A stretch of DNA of 23,058 nt from DAOSVX01 sp964616495 (lineage in GTDB: Bacteria; Bacillota_I; Bacilli_A; RF39; UBA660): NCBI GenBank assembly GCA_964616495.1, contig CAZTRF010000012.1, forward strand, positions 1 through 23,058, in the 5' to 3' direction. Position 1 is the first letter of the stretch; every line of letters begins with the position of its first letter. The notes beneath the pieces were generated by a model. It was not told the origin of the DNA. It saw only the letters and a list, made by a program, of their open reading frames with translations, and did no database searches. The position numbers were made by a program, and so were the translations under genes. This document shows, one piece after another, positions 15,807 to 23,003 of the stretch.

Positions 15807-16565
15807 GTGGAGAAGACAATGAAATTATTTGGTCAAAAAATTATTAATATTCAACTAAGTGATTACAATATTAATATATATTATGAAGATGGGACATGTG
15901 AAACGGTTCCTTACAATGTAGAAAATTATGAGAAATATTTAAAAATAGTTCTTAATCAAAATCGAAGACAATACAATGATACAAATAAAAATTTGAAAAC
16001 TAGTAGTATAATGGCTATTTTATCATACCTAAGCCTATTAATTTTGGTACCGGCCGGTTTTGTGCTAGGGAAATATGTAGGAGCTTTAATAGGTCTTGGA
16101 GTTTCTTTTGCAGCAATTGAAATAATTGACAATTATGTATCTAAAGTTATGAAACAGGCTTTTAGGGAAGATAAATTAATGCTAAATTCCTTGGGTTTTA
16201 TTTCAAGTTCTTATAAAACCAAAGCAAAAACTAAAAAAGAAGCAATAGCACATATTAAAAACATCATTAAAATCAATTTTCCAGAATATGCGGAAGAAGA
16301 TACTATTTTAGAGCTTTTTGCAATGGCTTATTATGATGATGATAGTACTTATGGCAGTGATTATGTTGATGATAGTGAAATTATTCAGACATTTTCTCTC
16401 TTTATTGAAAATTACAAAAGTGATGCAGAAAGATTAAGAGTTATGGAAAGCTATGGGAATATAATTACTATTTCTCAAAATAATAAATTACCTAAATTTA
16501 AAAAAAGACCTATGAAGGCCAAAAAAGAAAAAGGAAAAATATTACAATTTAAGCCCGCTAAATAA
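15807..16565 (+). CDS. Hypothetical protein with central two-TM hairpin
   Basis: 252 aa, not recognised. GTG at 15807 is preferred because AGGGGG lies seven bases upstream. The N-terminal part (1-60) is beta-rich and soluble (IINIQLSDYNINIYYEDG). A TM hairpin follows at about 67-105 (AILSYLSLLILVPAGFVLG and ALIGLGVSFAAIEII), then a soluble alpha-helical domain (about 110-215) with an acidic patch YYDDDSTYGSDYVDD and a very basic tail (KFKKRPMKAKKEKGK). Both soluble parts are probably cytoplasmic by the positive-inside rule. It is monocistronic: strong promoter before it, strong terminator after it. The basic tail could bind nucleic acid or lipid head groups, but this is a guess. Confidence 0.72.
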   Translation: MEKTMKLFGQKIINIQLSDYNINIYYEDGTCETVPYNVENYEKYLKIVLNQNRRQYNDTNKNLKTSSIMAILSYLSLLILVPAGFVLGKYVGALIGLGVSFAAIEIIDNYVSKVMKQAFREDKLMLNSLGFISSSYKTKAKTKKEAIAHIKNIIKINFPEYAEEDTILELFAMAYYDDDSTYGSDYVDDSEIIQTFSLFIENYKSDAERLRVMESYGNIITISQNNKLPKFKKRPMKAKKEKGKILQFKPAK

Positions 16566-16577
16566 GCGGGCTTTTTT
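16551..16577 (+). terminator. Strong terminator overlapping the 3' end of the two-TM protein gene
   Basis: 9-bp GC-rich stem AAGCCCGCT/AGCGGGCTT, loop AAATA, then T run. The 5' arm and the stop codon are inside the coding end. It also lies at the end of the convergent Nudix-like gene. Confidence 0.93.
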
Positions 16578-16968
16578 ATTCTTTGAAAATATTAGGGTTT
16601 TCGTTTATTAAAATGTTTTTTATTAAAATAATATGCGGAGGTAATATCACTACTTTATTATATTTTTTAAGAGATATCCATTTTAAATTTGGTTTATTAA
16701 ATTTGTATAAATAATCATGACAAGTAACTTCATATAATCTATAAATCATATGTTTACTAGGATATTTATAATAACATTCATCCATAAATTTCACTATTTT
16801 TATTTTAATTCCGGTTTTTTCTCTTACTCTTTTAAAAAGGGCTTCTTCATAAATCTCATTTTCACAAACTTCTCCTCCTGGAAATTCCCAAGAGTCCTTA
16901 TATTGTGAAGTACAAAGAAGAACCTTTTTTTTCTTTTTTAAATAAGCACAAACTACTATTACTACCAT
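16576..16968 (-). CDS. Nudix-fold protein with degenerate Nudix box
   Basis: 130 aa, MutT-like in fold. The N-terminal strand VVIVVCAYLKKKKKVLLC, WEFPGGEV (27-34) and the following helix line up with G-x5-E-x7-REUxEExGU. G32 and E38 are present, but the metal-binding REUxEE reads K46-R47-V48-R49-E50-K51, followed by T-G-I. Two of the three usual helix glutamates are replaced by basic residues. Active Nudix enzymes use these Glu for Mg2+ (family knowledge), so catalysis is doubtful; it may be a binding protein or use a different substrate mode. Last gene of the five-gene operon, seven bases after the deaminase stop, with TTAGGAG as ribosome site. Confidence 0.8.
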   Translation of the reverse strand: MVVIVVCAYLKKKKKVLLCTSQYKDSWEFPGGEVCENEIYEEALFKRVREKTGIKIKIVKFMDECYYKYPSKHMIYRLYEVTCHDYLYKFNKPNLKWISLKKYNKVVILPPHIILIKNILINENPNIFKE

Positions 16969-16975
16969 AAAACTC

Positions 16976-17425
16976 CTAATATCTAGTATTAGTATATTTC
17001 TTAAGTATTTCTATTCCTTCTTTTTCATCAATTTGAATTTTTGTAACTGCCTTTTTATCTTCTTCTTTTAAATAATCATATATAAATTTATCTCTAAAGC
17101 CAATACTTTCCACTGAAAAACGATTACTTCCAAAGTATACTTCTTTAATATTAGACCATATAATAGCTGCCATACACATAGGACATGGCTCTGAACTAGT
17201 ATACAAAATACAATTGGTTAAATCATAAGTATTTAATTTTTTGCAAGCTTTCCTAATAGTAGTTATTTCTGCATGAGCAGTAGGATCATTTGAAGTAAGA
17301 ACCATATTGTGGCCTCTAGCAACAACTTTATTATCTTTTATAATAACTGCTCCAAAAGGGCCACCATCTTTTTTAGTCATTCCTTTTATAGCTTCGCTAT
17401 AGGCTATTTTCATATATTTGTTCAT
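16976..17425 (-). CDS. guaD: Guanine-deaminase-like cytidine deaminase-fold enzyme
   Basis: 149-aa zinc-dependent deaminase. The zinc sites are His51-Ala-Glu53 in NDPTAHAEITTIRKAC and Pro80-Cys-Pro-Met-Cys84 in SSEPCPMCMAAIIW. The N-terminal GGPFGAVIIKD and the C-terminal GFRDKFIYDYL...NTRY resemble B. subtilis GuaD, which converts guanine to xanthine, more than the tRNA adenosine deaminase TadA. TadA or another nucleoside deaminase remains possible. Start ATG 17425 with AAGGAG in the end of the glycosyltransferase gene, four bases after its stop. The setting beside an ITP/XTP phosphatase fits purine salvage and clean-up. Confidence 0.8.
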   Translation of the reverse strand: MNKYMKIAYSEAIKGMTKKDGGPFGAVIIKDNKVVARGHNMVLTSNDPTAHAEITTIRKACKKLNTYDLTNCILYTSSEPCPMCMAAIIWSNIKEVYFGSNRFSVESIGFRDKFIYDYLKEEDKKAVTKIQIDEKEGIEILKKYTNTRY

Positions 17426-17429
17426 TTCT

Positions 17430-18404
17430 TTACTCCTTTTCTTTTTTAATAAATCTTTTTATTTTAGTTAAAATATTTATAATAAAGTCGCCTATGATTT
17501 TTAATAATATAAGATTCCCATCTCCCCAAAATATAAACATTAAAAATATTGAACTTAATATTGAAGATATTACTTTTGATAGTGGTTTTTGATAATTATT
17601 AAAATTCAAAAGTTTATTGGCCATTCTCAAAAGAAAACTTACTCCTAGTATTAAAAACCAACTATTTAAAAATTGGGCCTCATAACAAAGATAAAACAAT
17701 AACATTTCTATAAGGTAATAAATAATATCAAATAAATGATCTTTATATATTCGCCACGAATCTTTTATTGGTCTAAAATGAGTACCATCATTGTTATTTT
17801 CGTATATTGTTTCGATAGGAATATAAATAAATGTATAACCTTGAACTGCTGCCTTAATAAGATAATTCATTTCATATTCATATCTGCTTCCTAAAACTTT
17901 TAACGAAAAATCTTTTAAGGAATAAGGTACGCCTCTTAGACCAGTTTGGGTATCTCGACACTTAATTCCCGTTTTTAGAGTAAAGAATAATGAAGATATT
18001 TTATTACCCCATTTGCTTTTTAGAGGAATATTGGGTTCATTAAAGTCTCTAACGCCCAATATTATTTGATCTTTTGCTTTTTCTAAAGCCATAGCCACTT
18101 TCAGAATATCTTTCACTTGGTGTTGGCCATCGCTATCGGCCGTTATAAATCCAGAAATGTTTTTAAAATAATTATCGGCTTTTTCAAATCCGGTTTTTAA
18201 AGCTTCCCCTTTCCCTAAATTGATTGGATGCTCAAAAACTATACATCCTAAACCTTTTAGTTCTTCAAACAATTTATAAGAATTATTATTACTACCATCA
18301 TTGATAATTAAAATTTTGTTTAGTTTAGCTTTCTTTAACTCTTTTGCCAATTTTACTAGTTTTTGATCTGGATTTAAAGTTGGTATTACGATTACACTAT
18401 TCAC
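17430..18404 (-). CDS. Family 2 glycosyltransferase with C-terminal membrane segments
   Basis: GT-A fold enzyme of the dolichyl-phosphate-glucose/mannose synthase type, which loads a sugar on a polyprenyl-phosphate carrier. Visible are the N-terminal SVIVIPTLNPD, the NDGSNN loop, the carrier/nucleotide signature NLGKGEALKTGF, the metal-binding ITADSDGQHQ, and the acceptor part DTQTGLRGVP. Two or three TM segments follow (about 235-310) with a Lys-rich end. I prefer GTG 18404 because AAAAGGG precedes it by eight bases; an ATG at 18422 is the alternative and would add six residues. The gene overlaps the ASCH gene end. Its place among nucleotide-cleaning enzymes is odd and may reflect only shared transcription. 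Confidence 0.83.
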   Translation of the reverse strand: MNSVIVIPTLNPDQKLVKLAKELKKAKLNKILIINDGSNNNSYKLFEELKGLGCIVFEHPINLGKGEALKTGFEKADNYFKNISGFITADSDGQHQVKDILKVAMALEKAKDQIILGVRDFNEPNIPLKSKWGNKISSLFFTLKTGIKCRDTQTGLRGVPYSLKDFSLKVLGSRYEYEMNYLIKAAVQGYTFIYIPIETIYENNNDGTHFRPIKDSWRIYKDHLFDIIYYLIEMLLFYLCYEAQFLNSWFLILGVSFLLRMANKLLNFNNYQKPLSKVISSILSSIFLMFIFWGDGNLILLKIIGDFIINILTKIKRFIKKEKE

Positions 18405-18795
18405 TAAATTCACCCTTTTCATAATTCCACAATCCCAATTGTCCTTTTACTATAATTGGTTTTATTCTTTCAACATTTTCTAATTTAAAACCATATCCTT
18501 GCCAATTGGTATTAACTACTCCATTATATACATTTTCATTTTCTTTTTTTAATACTTTTCTAAAATCATCATTAACCGCTATTGTTTCAGTTAAAGTAGC
18601 CTTTGCTATGAGGCATCCTTTCGGATATTCTAAGTTATAGTGAGCAAATCTAACCATTGCTTTAGCATCGATTCCTTTTCCGGCATGAATTAAAATATCT
18701 CCCCGATACTTAGTATTCCAAGTCCTAAATTCATACTTTTTTAAGCCAGCCACAATTAAAGAAGCCCAGGGTTGTTTAATTGTTATTACCTTCAT
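18397..18795 (-). CDS. ASCH domain protein
   Basis: 132 aa. The start is ATG 18795 with GGAGG six bases before it; an ATG four codons earlier lies inside the upstream gene end. The ASCH fold (PUA-like, putative RNA or modified-nucleotide binding) is shown by TIKQPWASLIVAGLKKYEFRTW (5-26), the YRGDILIHAGK strand (30-40) and the C-terminal GQLGLWNYE. The QPWASLI-type start is shared with the ASC-1/TRIP4 class. One ASCH protein, E. coli YqfB, hydrolyses N4-acetylcytidine, but that is another subfamily. Second gene of the yjjX operon. Confidence 0.85.
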   Translation of the reverse strand: MKVITIKQPWASLIVAGLKKYEFRTWNTKYRGDILIHAGKGIDAKAMVRFAHYNLEYPKGCLIAKATLTETIAVNDDFRKVLKKENENVYNGVVNTNWQGYGFKLENVERIKPIIVKGQLGLWNYEKGEFSE

Positions 18796-18797
18796 TT

Positions 18798-19328
18798 TTA
18801 CCTCCATAAATCATCGTTGATATAGGTGGTTAATGCCATAACAAAGGCTTTTTCAGTAATATCAATACGGTTTATTACCCCATGGGTCAAAAAATCAATT
18901 CCACCCTTCCCACTTCTTAAATCATTCTTAGAAAATATTTTATCCATAACTGTTCCTAAATCGCTTTCCTTTATTTTTGATACGTACTTTCTAGGAACGG
19001 GAAATCCTGGAGCGCTTCCCCAGCTTTTCAAACCATTCAAATCTTCAATATAAGCCATATTTATAATCATCCAGTCTCCAAGCTTTTTTGTGATACCTGA
19101 TTCAATAGCCACATAAAAATCTGCCTTAATATGGTTTTCTTTAGCATATTTTTTTAAGTTTTTAACTCTATTCTTAGCCCCTATATAAATTTCATCATTA
19201 ATCGGTTCATCGTTAACTTCAGAATCAACCGAAATACCCTCTATTTCAAAATCTTCATAAAAATGTTTAAAGGCCAATTCAGCTCCTTTTACTTTTCCGG
19301 GATTTTTTGTTCCAACTAATATTTTCAT
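18798..19328 (-). CDS. yjjX: Inosine/xanthosine triphosphatase, YjjX/DUF84 family
   Basis: 176 aa. YjjX-type enzymes hydrolyse non-canonical ITP and XTP to the diphosphates and so keep deaminated purines out of nucleic acids. Family marks are the N-terminal VGTKNPGKVKGAELAF, GAKNRVKN, FYVAIESGI, GDWMIINMAYIEDLNG and SAPGFPVPRKYV, then SGKGGIDFLTHGVINR near the end. Start ATG 19328 with AAGGTGAT close upstream. First gene of a five-gene minus operon; the next gene begins two bases after its stop. An extended -10 (TGA-TATAAT) lies 18 bases before the ATG. Confidence 0.9.
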   Translation of the reverse strand: MKILVGTKNPGKVKGAELAFKHFYEDFEIEGISVDSEVNDEPINDEIYIGAKNRVKNLKKYAKENHIKADFYVAIESGITKKLGDWMIINMAYIEDLNGLKSWGSAPGFPVPRKYVSKIKESDLGTVMDKIFSKNDLRSGKGGIDFLTHGVINRIDITEKAFVMALTTYINDDLWR

Positions 19329-19345
19329 ATTATCACCTTATAAAA

Positions 19346-19354
19346 ATTATATCA
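19346..19354 (-). promoter_or_regulatory. Promoter of the yjjX operon (extended -10)
   Basis: Minus strand TGA-TATAAT; no convincing -35. The transcript would begin about 10 bases before the ATG at 19328. Confidence 0.55.
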
Positions 19355-19379
19355 CATTGATCAAAACAAATAAAATATA

Positions 19380-19407
19380 TTGAATAATTTTTTAATAATG
19401 ATAAAAT
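19380..19407 (+). promoter_or_regulatory. Promoter of the PP2C operon
   Basis: -35 TTGAAT (19380-19385), 16-bp spacer, extended -10 TGA-TAAAAT (19402-19407). Confidence 0.55.
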
Positions 19408-19444
19408 ATTATTATAGGTAAAATTCCTAAAGAGGGAGTAAGAA

Positions 19445-20818
19445 ATGACAACATTACAAACCATTGATTATGCTATTAATGAAACAATTAAAAAGCACCC
19501 TACTTTTGATTTAAGAAATGGATTGTATGGATATTTATCTGATAAAGTAGATTTAAGAGTTTTTACTAGCAGTGGCGGAGCTCGGCAATTAATGCAAGAA
19601 ATTAGCAAGTCAAAAATTATCGCTGATATATTAAGCTATTCCATCAAAATAGCGATAGTTTATGAACACTTTTATCAAAGGAATAGAGCTTTAGCCGAAA
19701 TGATACCATATGCTTCTGATTACGTAAAACTTAAAAATGCTTTTGATAATAGCCAAAATTTATATACTTTTATTTTAACTCAGCCTCAACTTTTTCAAAA
19801 TATCATTAAAGGATTTGCTCAAATAAGATATTATAGTGATCCTAAAGTAAAGGCTGTTATTGAAAATGCCAACATTTTGGATAAAAAAGCAAATTTTGAA
19901 TCAACATGTGAAAAACAAGGAAAGTTTTCTAATGTCAGAGTTAATCCTCAAACCGTTTCAAGGTGTCGCAATGATATTTTAAGAGGTTCACAAATTAAAA
20001 ATAGGCATAATGAATATGCCCTAGATGGAGTTTTGTTTGCTGTTAATGATGTTGGAACTAAAAGAAATAATCAAGAAGATTCTATTTTAATTTCTTGTCA
20101 TCCTCAAAATAGTGAATTTAGAATTTTAGTCGTTTCAGATGGGATGGGTGGTATTAATGGTGGCGAAATTGCCAGCAATTACACATTAGCTCACGTTATT
20201 TGTTGGTTTGAAAGTCTTTCTCCTTCTTATTTTGAAAAGGAAGAAGAATTAGCTCAGATGTTTAGCGAAGAAATCATTAGAATAAATAGAGATTTTTATG
20301 ATAAATATGGTAACTCTCCTGGAAGATGTCCTGGAGCTACCTTTACTGGTGCTATTGTTGGAAAAAATAAAACCATTATTGGAAACGTTGGAGATTCTAG
20401 AGCTTATCTTTCTAAAGATGGGGCTTTGGAACAAATAACTAGAGATGATTCACTAGTTCAAATCCTTTATGAGCAAAAAGAAATAATTAATAGAGATGAA
20501 ATGAGATTTCATGAATCATCTAATGTTGTTAGTCAAAACATTGGTTTACCTGATGATATTTGCCCTCGAATGAATATTTTAAGAAATAGTGATTATGATT
20601 TTTTAATGCTATTTAGTGATGGTATTACTGATTGTTTATCTGACGAGCAAATAAAATTTATTACTAAACATACTCCTCAAGAAAAAATTGCGCAAGTTTT
20701 GGTAGAAACGGCCAAATCAACAGATTCTTATTTAGACAATCCTAAGCCAGGATATCATAATAAAATACCAGCAGGAAAAGACAATGAAAGTGCTGTTGTT
20801 TATGCGCCAAGGAGGTAA
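19445..20818 (+). CDS. PP2C-family Ser/Thr phosphatase with unrecognised N-terminal domain
   Basis: 457 aa; the start ATG has GAGGGAG seven bases upstream. The C-terminal PP2C domain (about 193-455) has all metal-binding motifs in order: VNDVGTKRNNQEDS (200-213), VVSDGMGGINGGE (228-240), ATFTGAIVG then GNVGDSRAYL, ITRDDS, LFSDGITD and KDNESAVV. It should dephosphorylate Ser/Thr phosphoproteins with Mn2+ or Mg2+. The first 190 residues are alpha-helical, without a TM segment, and match nothing I know; the segment may be a sensor or targeting domain. No Ser/Thr kinase is encoded in this window, unlike the usual prpC-pknB pair. The DUF1292 gene follows at two bases with the GGAGG inside this gene. 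Confidence 0.88.
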   Translation: MTTLQTIDYAINETIKKHPTFDLRNGLYGYLSDKVDLRVFTSSGGARQLMQEISKSKIIADILSYSIKIAIVYEHFYQRNRALAEMIPYASDYVKLKNAFDNSQNLYTFILTQPQLFQNIIKGFAQIRYYSDPKVKAVIENANILDKKANFESTCEKQGKFSNVRVNPQTVSRCRNDILRGSQIKNRHNEYALDGVLFAVNDVGTKRNNQEDSILISCHPQNSEFRILVVSDGMGGINGGEIASNYTLAHVICWFESLSPSYFEKEEELAQMFSEEIIRINRDFYDKYGNSPGRCPGATFTGAIVGKNKTIIGNVGDSRAYLSKDGALEQITRDDSLVQILYEQKEIINRDEMRFHESSNVVSQNIGLPDDICPRMNILRNSDYDFLMLFSDGITDCLSDEQIKFITKHTPQEKIAQVLVETAKSTDSYLDNPKPGYHNKIPAGKDNESAVVYAPRR

Positions 20819-20820
20819 AT

Positions 20821-21087
20821 ATGAACAATAAATTAAAAATTAAAAACGATAAAGGAATTGAAAAAGAATACGACATACTTTTAACTTTTGAATCAGAAAG
20901 TGAAAATAAGCAATTTGTTGTTTATACAGACTATCAAAAAGATTTAGATAATAACATTATCACTTACTCGGTCTTTTATTTTAAGGATGACCAAAGCAAA
21001 AAATTAAATTTAGTCGAAAACAAAGATGAACAAGATTTTATTGATGACTTATTAAAAAACATTGAATTTGACATTAAAACCAGTTAA
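20821..21087 (+). CDS. DUF1292 (YrzB-like) protein
   Basis: 88-aa soluble acidic protein. The pattern of an N-terminal DKGIEKEYDILLTFES, FVVYTDY, NIITYSVFYF and the acidic C-terminal EDEQ-like EQDFIDDLL is that of DUF1292, common in Firmicutes and of unknown function. Its ribosome site AAGGAGG is formed by the last codons of the phosphatase gene. Ends at an intrinsic terminator. Co-expression with a PP2C is noteworthy, as DUF1292 genes usually sit in yrrK-yrzB clusters. Confidence 0.8.
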   Translation: MNNKLKIKNDKGIEKEYDILLTFESESENKQFVVYTDYQKDLDNNIITYSVFYFKDDQSKKLNLVENKDEQDFIDDLLKNIEFDIKTS

Positions 21088-21106
21088 ATCACTAATGTGG
21101 TTTTTT
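21077..21106 (+). terminator. Terminator of the PP2C-DUF1292 operon
   Basis: AAACCA/TGGTTT stem with inner GTTA/TAAT pairs around AATCAC, then a T run. It overlaps the ancestral end of the convergent metallophosphoesterase gene. Confidence 0.7.
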
Positions 21107-21170
21107 ATTTTATAGTTATATAAACATATTCATTAATAGTACCACTTTTAAGAGGCATTCCCCATCCTTA
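21105..21170 (-). pseudogene. Severed C-terminal tail of the metallophosphoesterase
   Basis: Directly after the TAA at 21168-21170 the same frame continues for 20 codons (GWGMPLKSGTINEYVYITIK) and then stops at 21105. This resembles the normal C-terminal strand of the family, so the TAA is an in-frame nonsense codon inside the ancestral gene. Confidence 0.75.
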
Positions 21171-22187
21171 CATTCCAGAACTTACTATAAAGGTTGTATT
21201 ATTAATTTTTTTTATTCCATAAGTCATTTCATTATCACTAATTAACTCTCCAATATAGGCAAGAGGAAATAATTGTCCACCATGCGTATGACCAGAAAGC
21301 AATAAGTCTATTCCTGCAGCCTCGTTATTATCAAAGTCTACTGGTTGATGATCTAATACTATCATTGGCTTAGTTTTATCAATATTTTTGGTAAGATCAA
21401 ACATGCCTAATCTATTTCTAATGGTTTTATCTTTCCGACCAATTAAGTAAAATTCTTCGTTTATTAAAAGAGTTTCATCTTCTAATATTGTTACGTTATT
21501 ATTCTTTAGTTCTGTAATAAACTGTTCTATAGAATAATATCTATTTCCACCATAAGTATTAAGATCGTGATTGCCAAAAATAGTATACACCCCATATTTG
21601 GTCTTGATCCTTCCTAGCCCCTCACAAGCTATTAACATGTCTTCATAAGAAGTACTTTCATCTACAAAATCACCAGTCAATACCAATATATCAGGATATA
21701 AAAGTGATATTTCATCAAGATATTTATTAAAATCCGTTCCATTAAAAGTTGTACCTAAATGAACATCAGCAATTTGAACTATTTTAATTTCATTATCAAC
21801 TTTTTCCGATTCAATCATATATTCTGTCATTTTTATATTTTGAGCATTATGATAAGTATATCCAATATAAAAAGATGTAATTACTAATACTCCTAATCCA
21901 ATAATATTATATTTGATATTTCTCTTTAAAATCTTTCTTAAGATAAAGTAAAAAATATCGCCTAAAACAAAAAATAATACCAAATGAATAATATAAATTA
22001 TAACGATCATTTTGCCAAAATAAAATAAAGTTATTAACAACAAAAAAGCCATTAATATTAATCTTAATATTTGCTTTTTGCTCATTTTTTTAATAATTTC
22101 TAGCTTTTTAAATCGAGTAATTAAATACCAAAAGATTATTATAAATAGTAGAACAGTTCCTATCATAAACCAATAAATAATAATCAC
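21168..22187 (-). CDS. Membrane-bound metallophosphoesterase, C-terminally truncated
   Basis: 339 aa. Four N-terminal TM segments (about 8-25, 42-58, 60-82, 95-112) precede a calcineurin-like phosphoesterase domain of the YkuE type. All metal ligands are present: D141 and H143 in QIADVHLG, GD at 172-173, GNHD at 205-208, LDHQP near 289 and GHTHGGQ near 309. The substrate may be a nucleotide lipid such as UDP-diacylglucosamine (family knowledge, uncertain here). The chain ends at VSSGM, about 20 residues short of relatives, because of an in-frame TAA; the missing tail is still encoded downstream. The start is uncertain: GTG 22187 has GGAAG almost touching it, and ATG 22166 is an alternative. 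Since every ligand precedes the stop, activity may survive. Confidence 0.82.
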   Translation of the reverse strand: MIIIYWFMIGTVLLFIIIFWYLITRFKKLEIIKKMSKKQILRLILMAFLLLITLFYFGKMIVIIYIIHLVLFFVLGDIFYFILRKILKRNIKYNIIGLGVLVITSFYIGYTYHNAQNIKMTEYMIESEKVDNEIKIVQIADVHLGTTFNGTDFNKYLDEISLLYPDILVLTGDFVDESTSYEDMLIACEGLGRIKTKYGVYTIFGNHDLNTYGGNRYYSIEQFITELKNNNVTILEDETLLINEEFYLIGRKDKTIRNRLGMFDLTKNIDKTKPMIVLDHQPVDFDNNEAAGIDLLLSGHTHGGQLFPLAYIGELISDNEMTYGIKKINNTTFIVSSGM

Positions 22188-22198
22188 TTCCTATTTTT

Positions 22199-22228
22199 AT
22201 TATACTATCAATTTAAATATTATAACAA
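22199..22228 (-). promoter_or_regulatory. Promoter of the metallophosphoesterase gene
   Basis: Minus strand: -35 TTGTTA (22223-22228), 18-bp spacer, -10 TATAAT (22199-22204). The predicted first base is only about five bases before the GTG start. Confidence 0.6.
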
Positions 22229-22324
22229 CTAAAAAAGCTTTATTATTACTGTGTTACCTTATTTTAGTTTTTCACAAAAAATAAAGCTAAAGATAAAAAT
22301 CAATTACTAATATAATGTATATAG

Positions 22325-22834
22325 CTACTTTTTCTTTCTTGTGACAACAATTACAATTATTAGGCATATTATTGCAAACGGAGCAATTCGAACAAACCCC
22401 CATTCAAATGAATGAATTAATACACCTAAAACAGAACTTTCTGGTTTACTATAGTCCCAATTAAGGTACGAACTATTTATAAAATATAATATTATAAATA
22501 TAATAGCAATTAATCCTAATAATAAAATCATTAACCAGTTGATTATTTTTCTTTTACTTACTTTTTTTTGCAACAATTGCAAATTAATAACTTCTAACTT
22601 TTCAGCAATCACTTTTAAATCATCTTGCTTTTTATCTTCAATATTTTCGCCAAGTAAAGTACTAACTGATACATCTAATTCCTCAGACAATTTAATTAGC
22701 AGTTCTGAATCTGGTACTGATAATCCTTGCTCCCATTTTGAAATTGTTTGTCTTACTACATTTAGCTTTATAGCAAGTTCTTCTTGAGAAAGCCCTTTTG
22801 ATTTTCTCATAGATTTAATATTATCTTTTAGCAT
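22325..22834 (-). CDS. Xre-family transcriptional regulator with two TM segments
   Basis: 169 aa. The N-terminal HTH (1-62) reads NIKSMRKSKGLSQEELAIKLNVVRQTISKWEQGLSVPDSELLIKLSEELDVSVSTLLG, a typical Cro/Xre domain (here split only by description). A short helical linker leads to two TM helices (about 97-118, 150-166) and a KKK end. Membrane-anchored Xre proteins of this layout are common in Firmicutes and may sense a membrane or extracellular signal; the target is unknown. Start ATG 22834 with GGAG nine bases upstream. The promoter just upstream overlaps inverted repeats, so autoregulation is plausible. Confidence 0.85.
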   Translation of the reverse strand: MLKDNIKSMRKSKGLSQEELAIKLNVVRQTISKWEQGLSVPDSELLIKLSEELDVSVSTLLGENIEDKKQDDLKVIAEKLEVINLQLLQKKVSKRKIINWLMILLLGLIAIIFIILYFINSSYLNWDYSKPESSVLGVLIHSFEWGFVRIAPFAIICLIIVIVVTRKKK

Positions 22835-22865
22835 TCAAATCAACTCCTTCTTTTTTTACTACTTA

Positions 22866-22898
22866 ATTATATAAAAAATGCTTCGTTGCTACAAGCAA
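22866..22898 (-). promoter_or_regulatory. Promoter and probable operator of the Xre-type regulator gene
   Basis: Minus strand: -35 TTGTAG (22889-22894), 17-bp spacer, -10 TATAAT (22866-22871). Overlapping it are TGCTT/AAGCA (22879-22883, 22893-22897) and TTGC/GCAA (22886-22889, 22895-22898) inverted repeats. Confidence 0.6.
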
Positions 22899-22965
22899 TG
22901 CATTTTAACATTATTATTTAATCATAAGAGTTACTATTTGCTTATTAAAACAATAACATATATTA

Positions 22966-22993
22966 AATAAAAAACAGAAACTAAGTTCTGTTT
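22966..22993 (-). terminator. Terminator of the tRNA-His transcript
   Basis: Minus strand: 8-bp stem AAACAGAA/TTCTGTTT, loop CTTAGT, then TTTATTT, 11 bases after the tRNA CCA end. Confidence 0.8.
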
Positions 22994-23003
22994 AATTTTA
23001 AAA

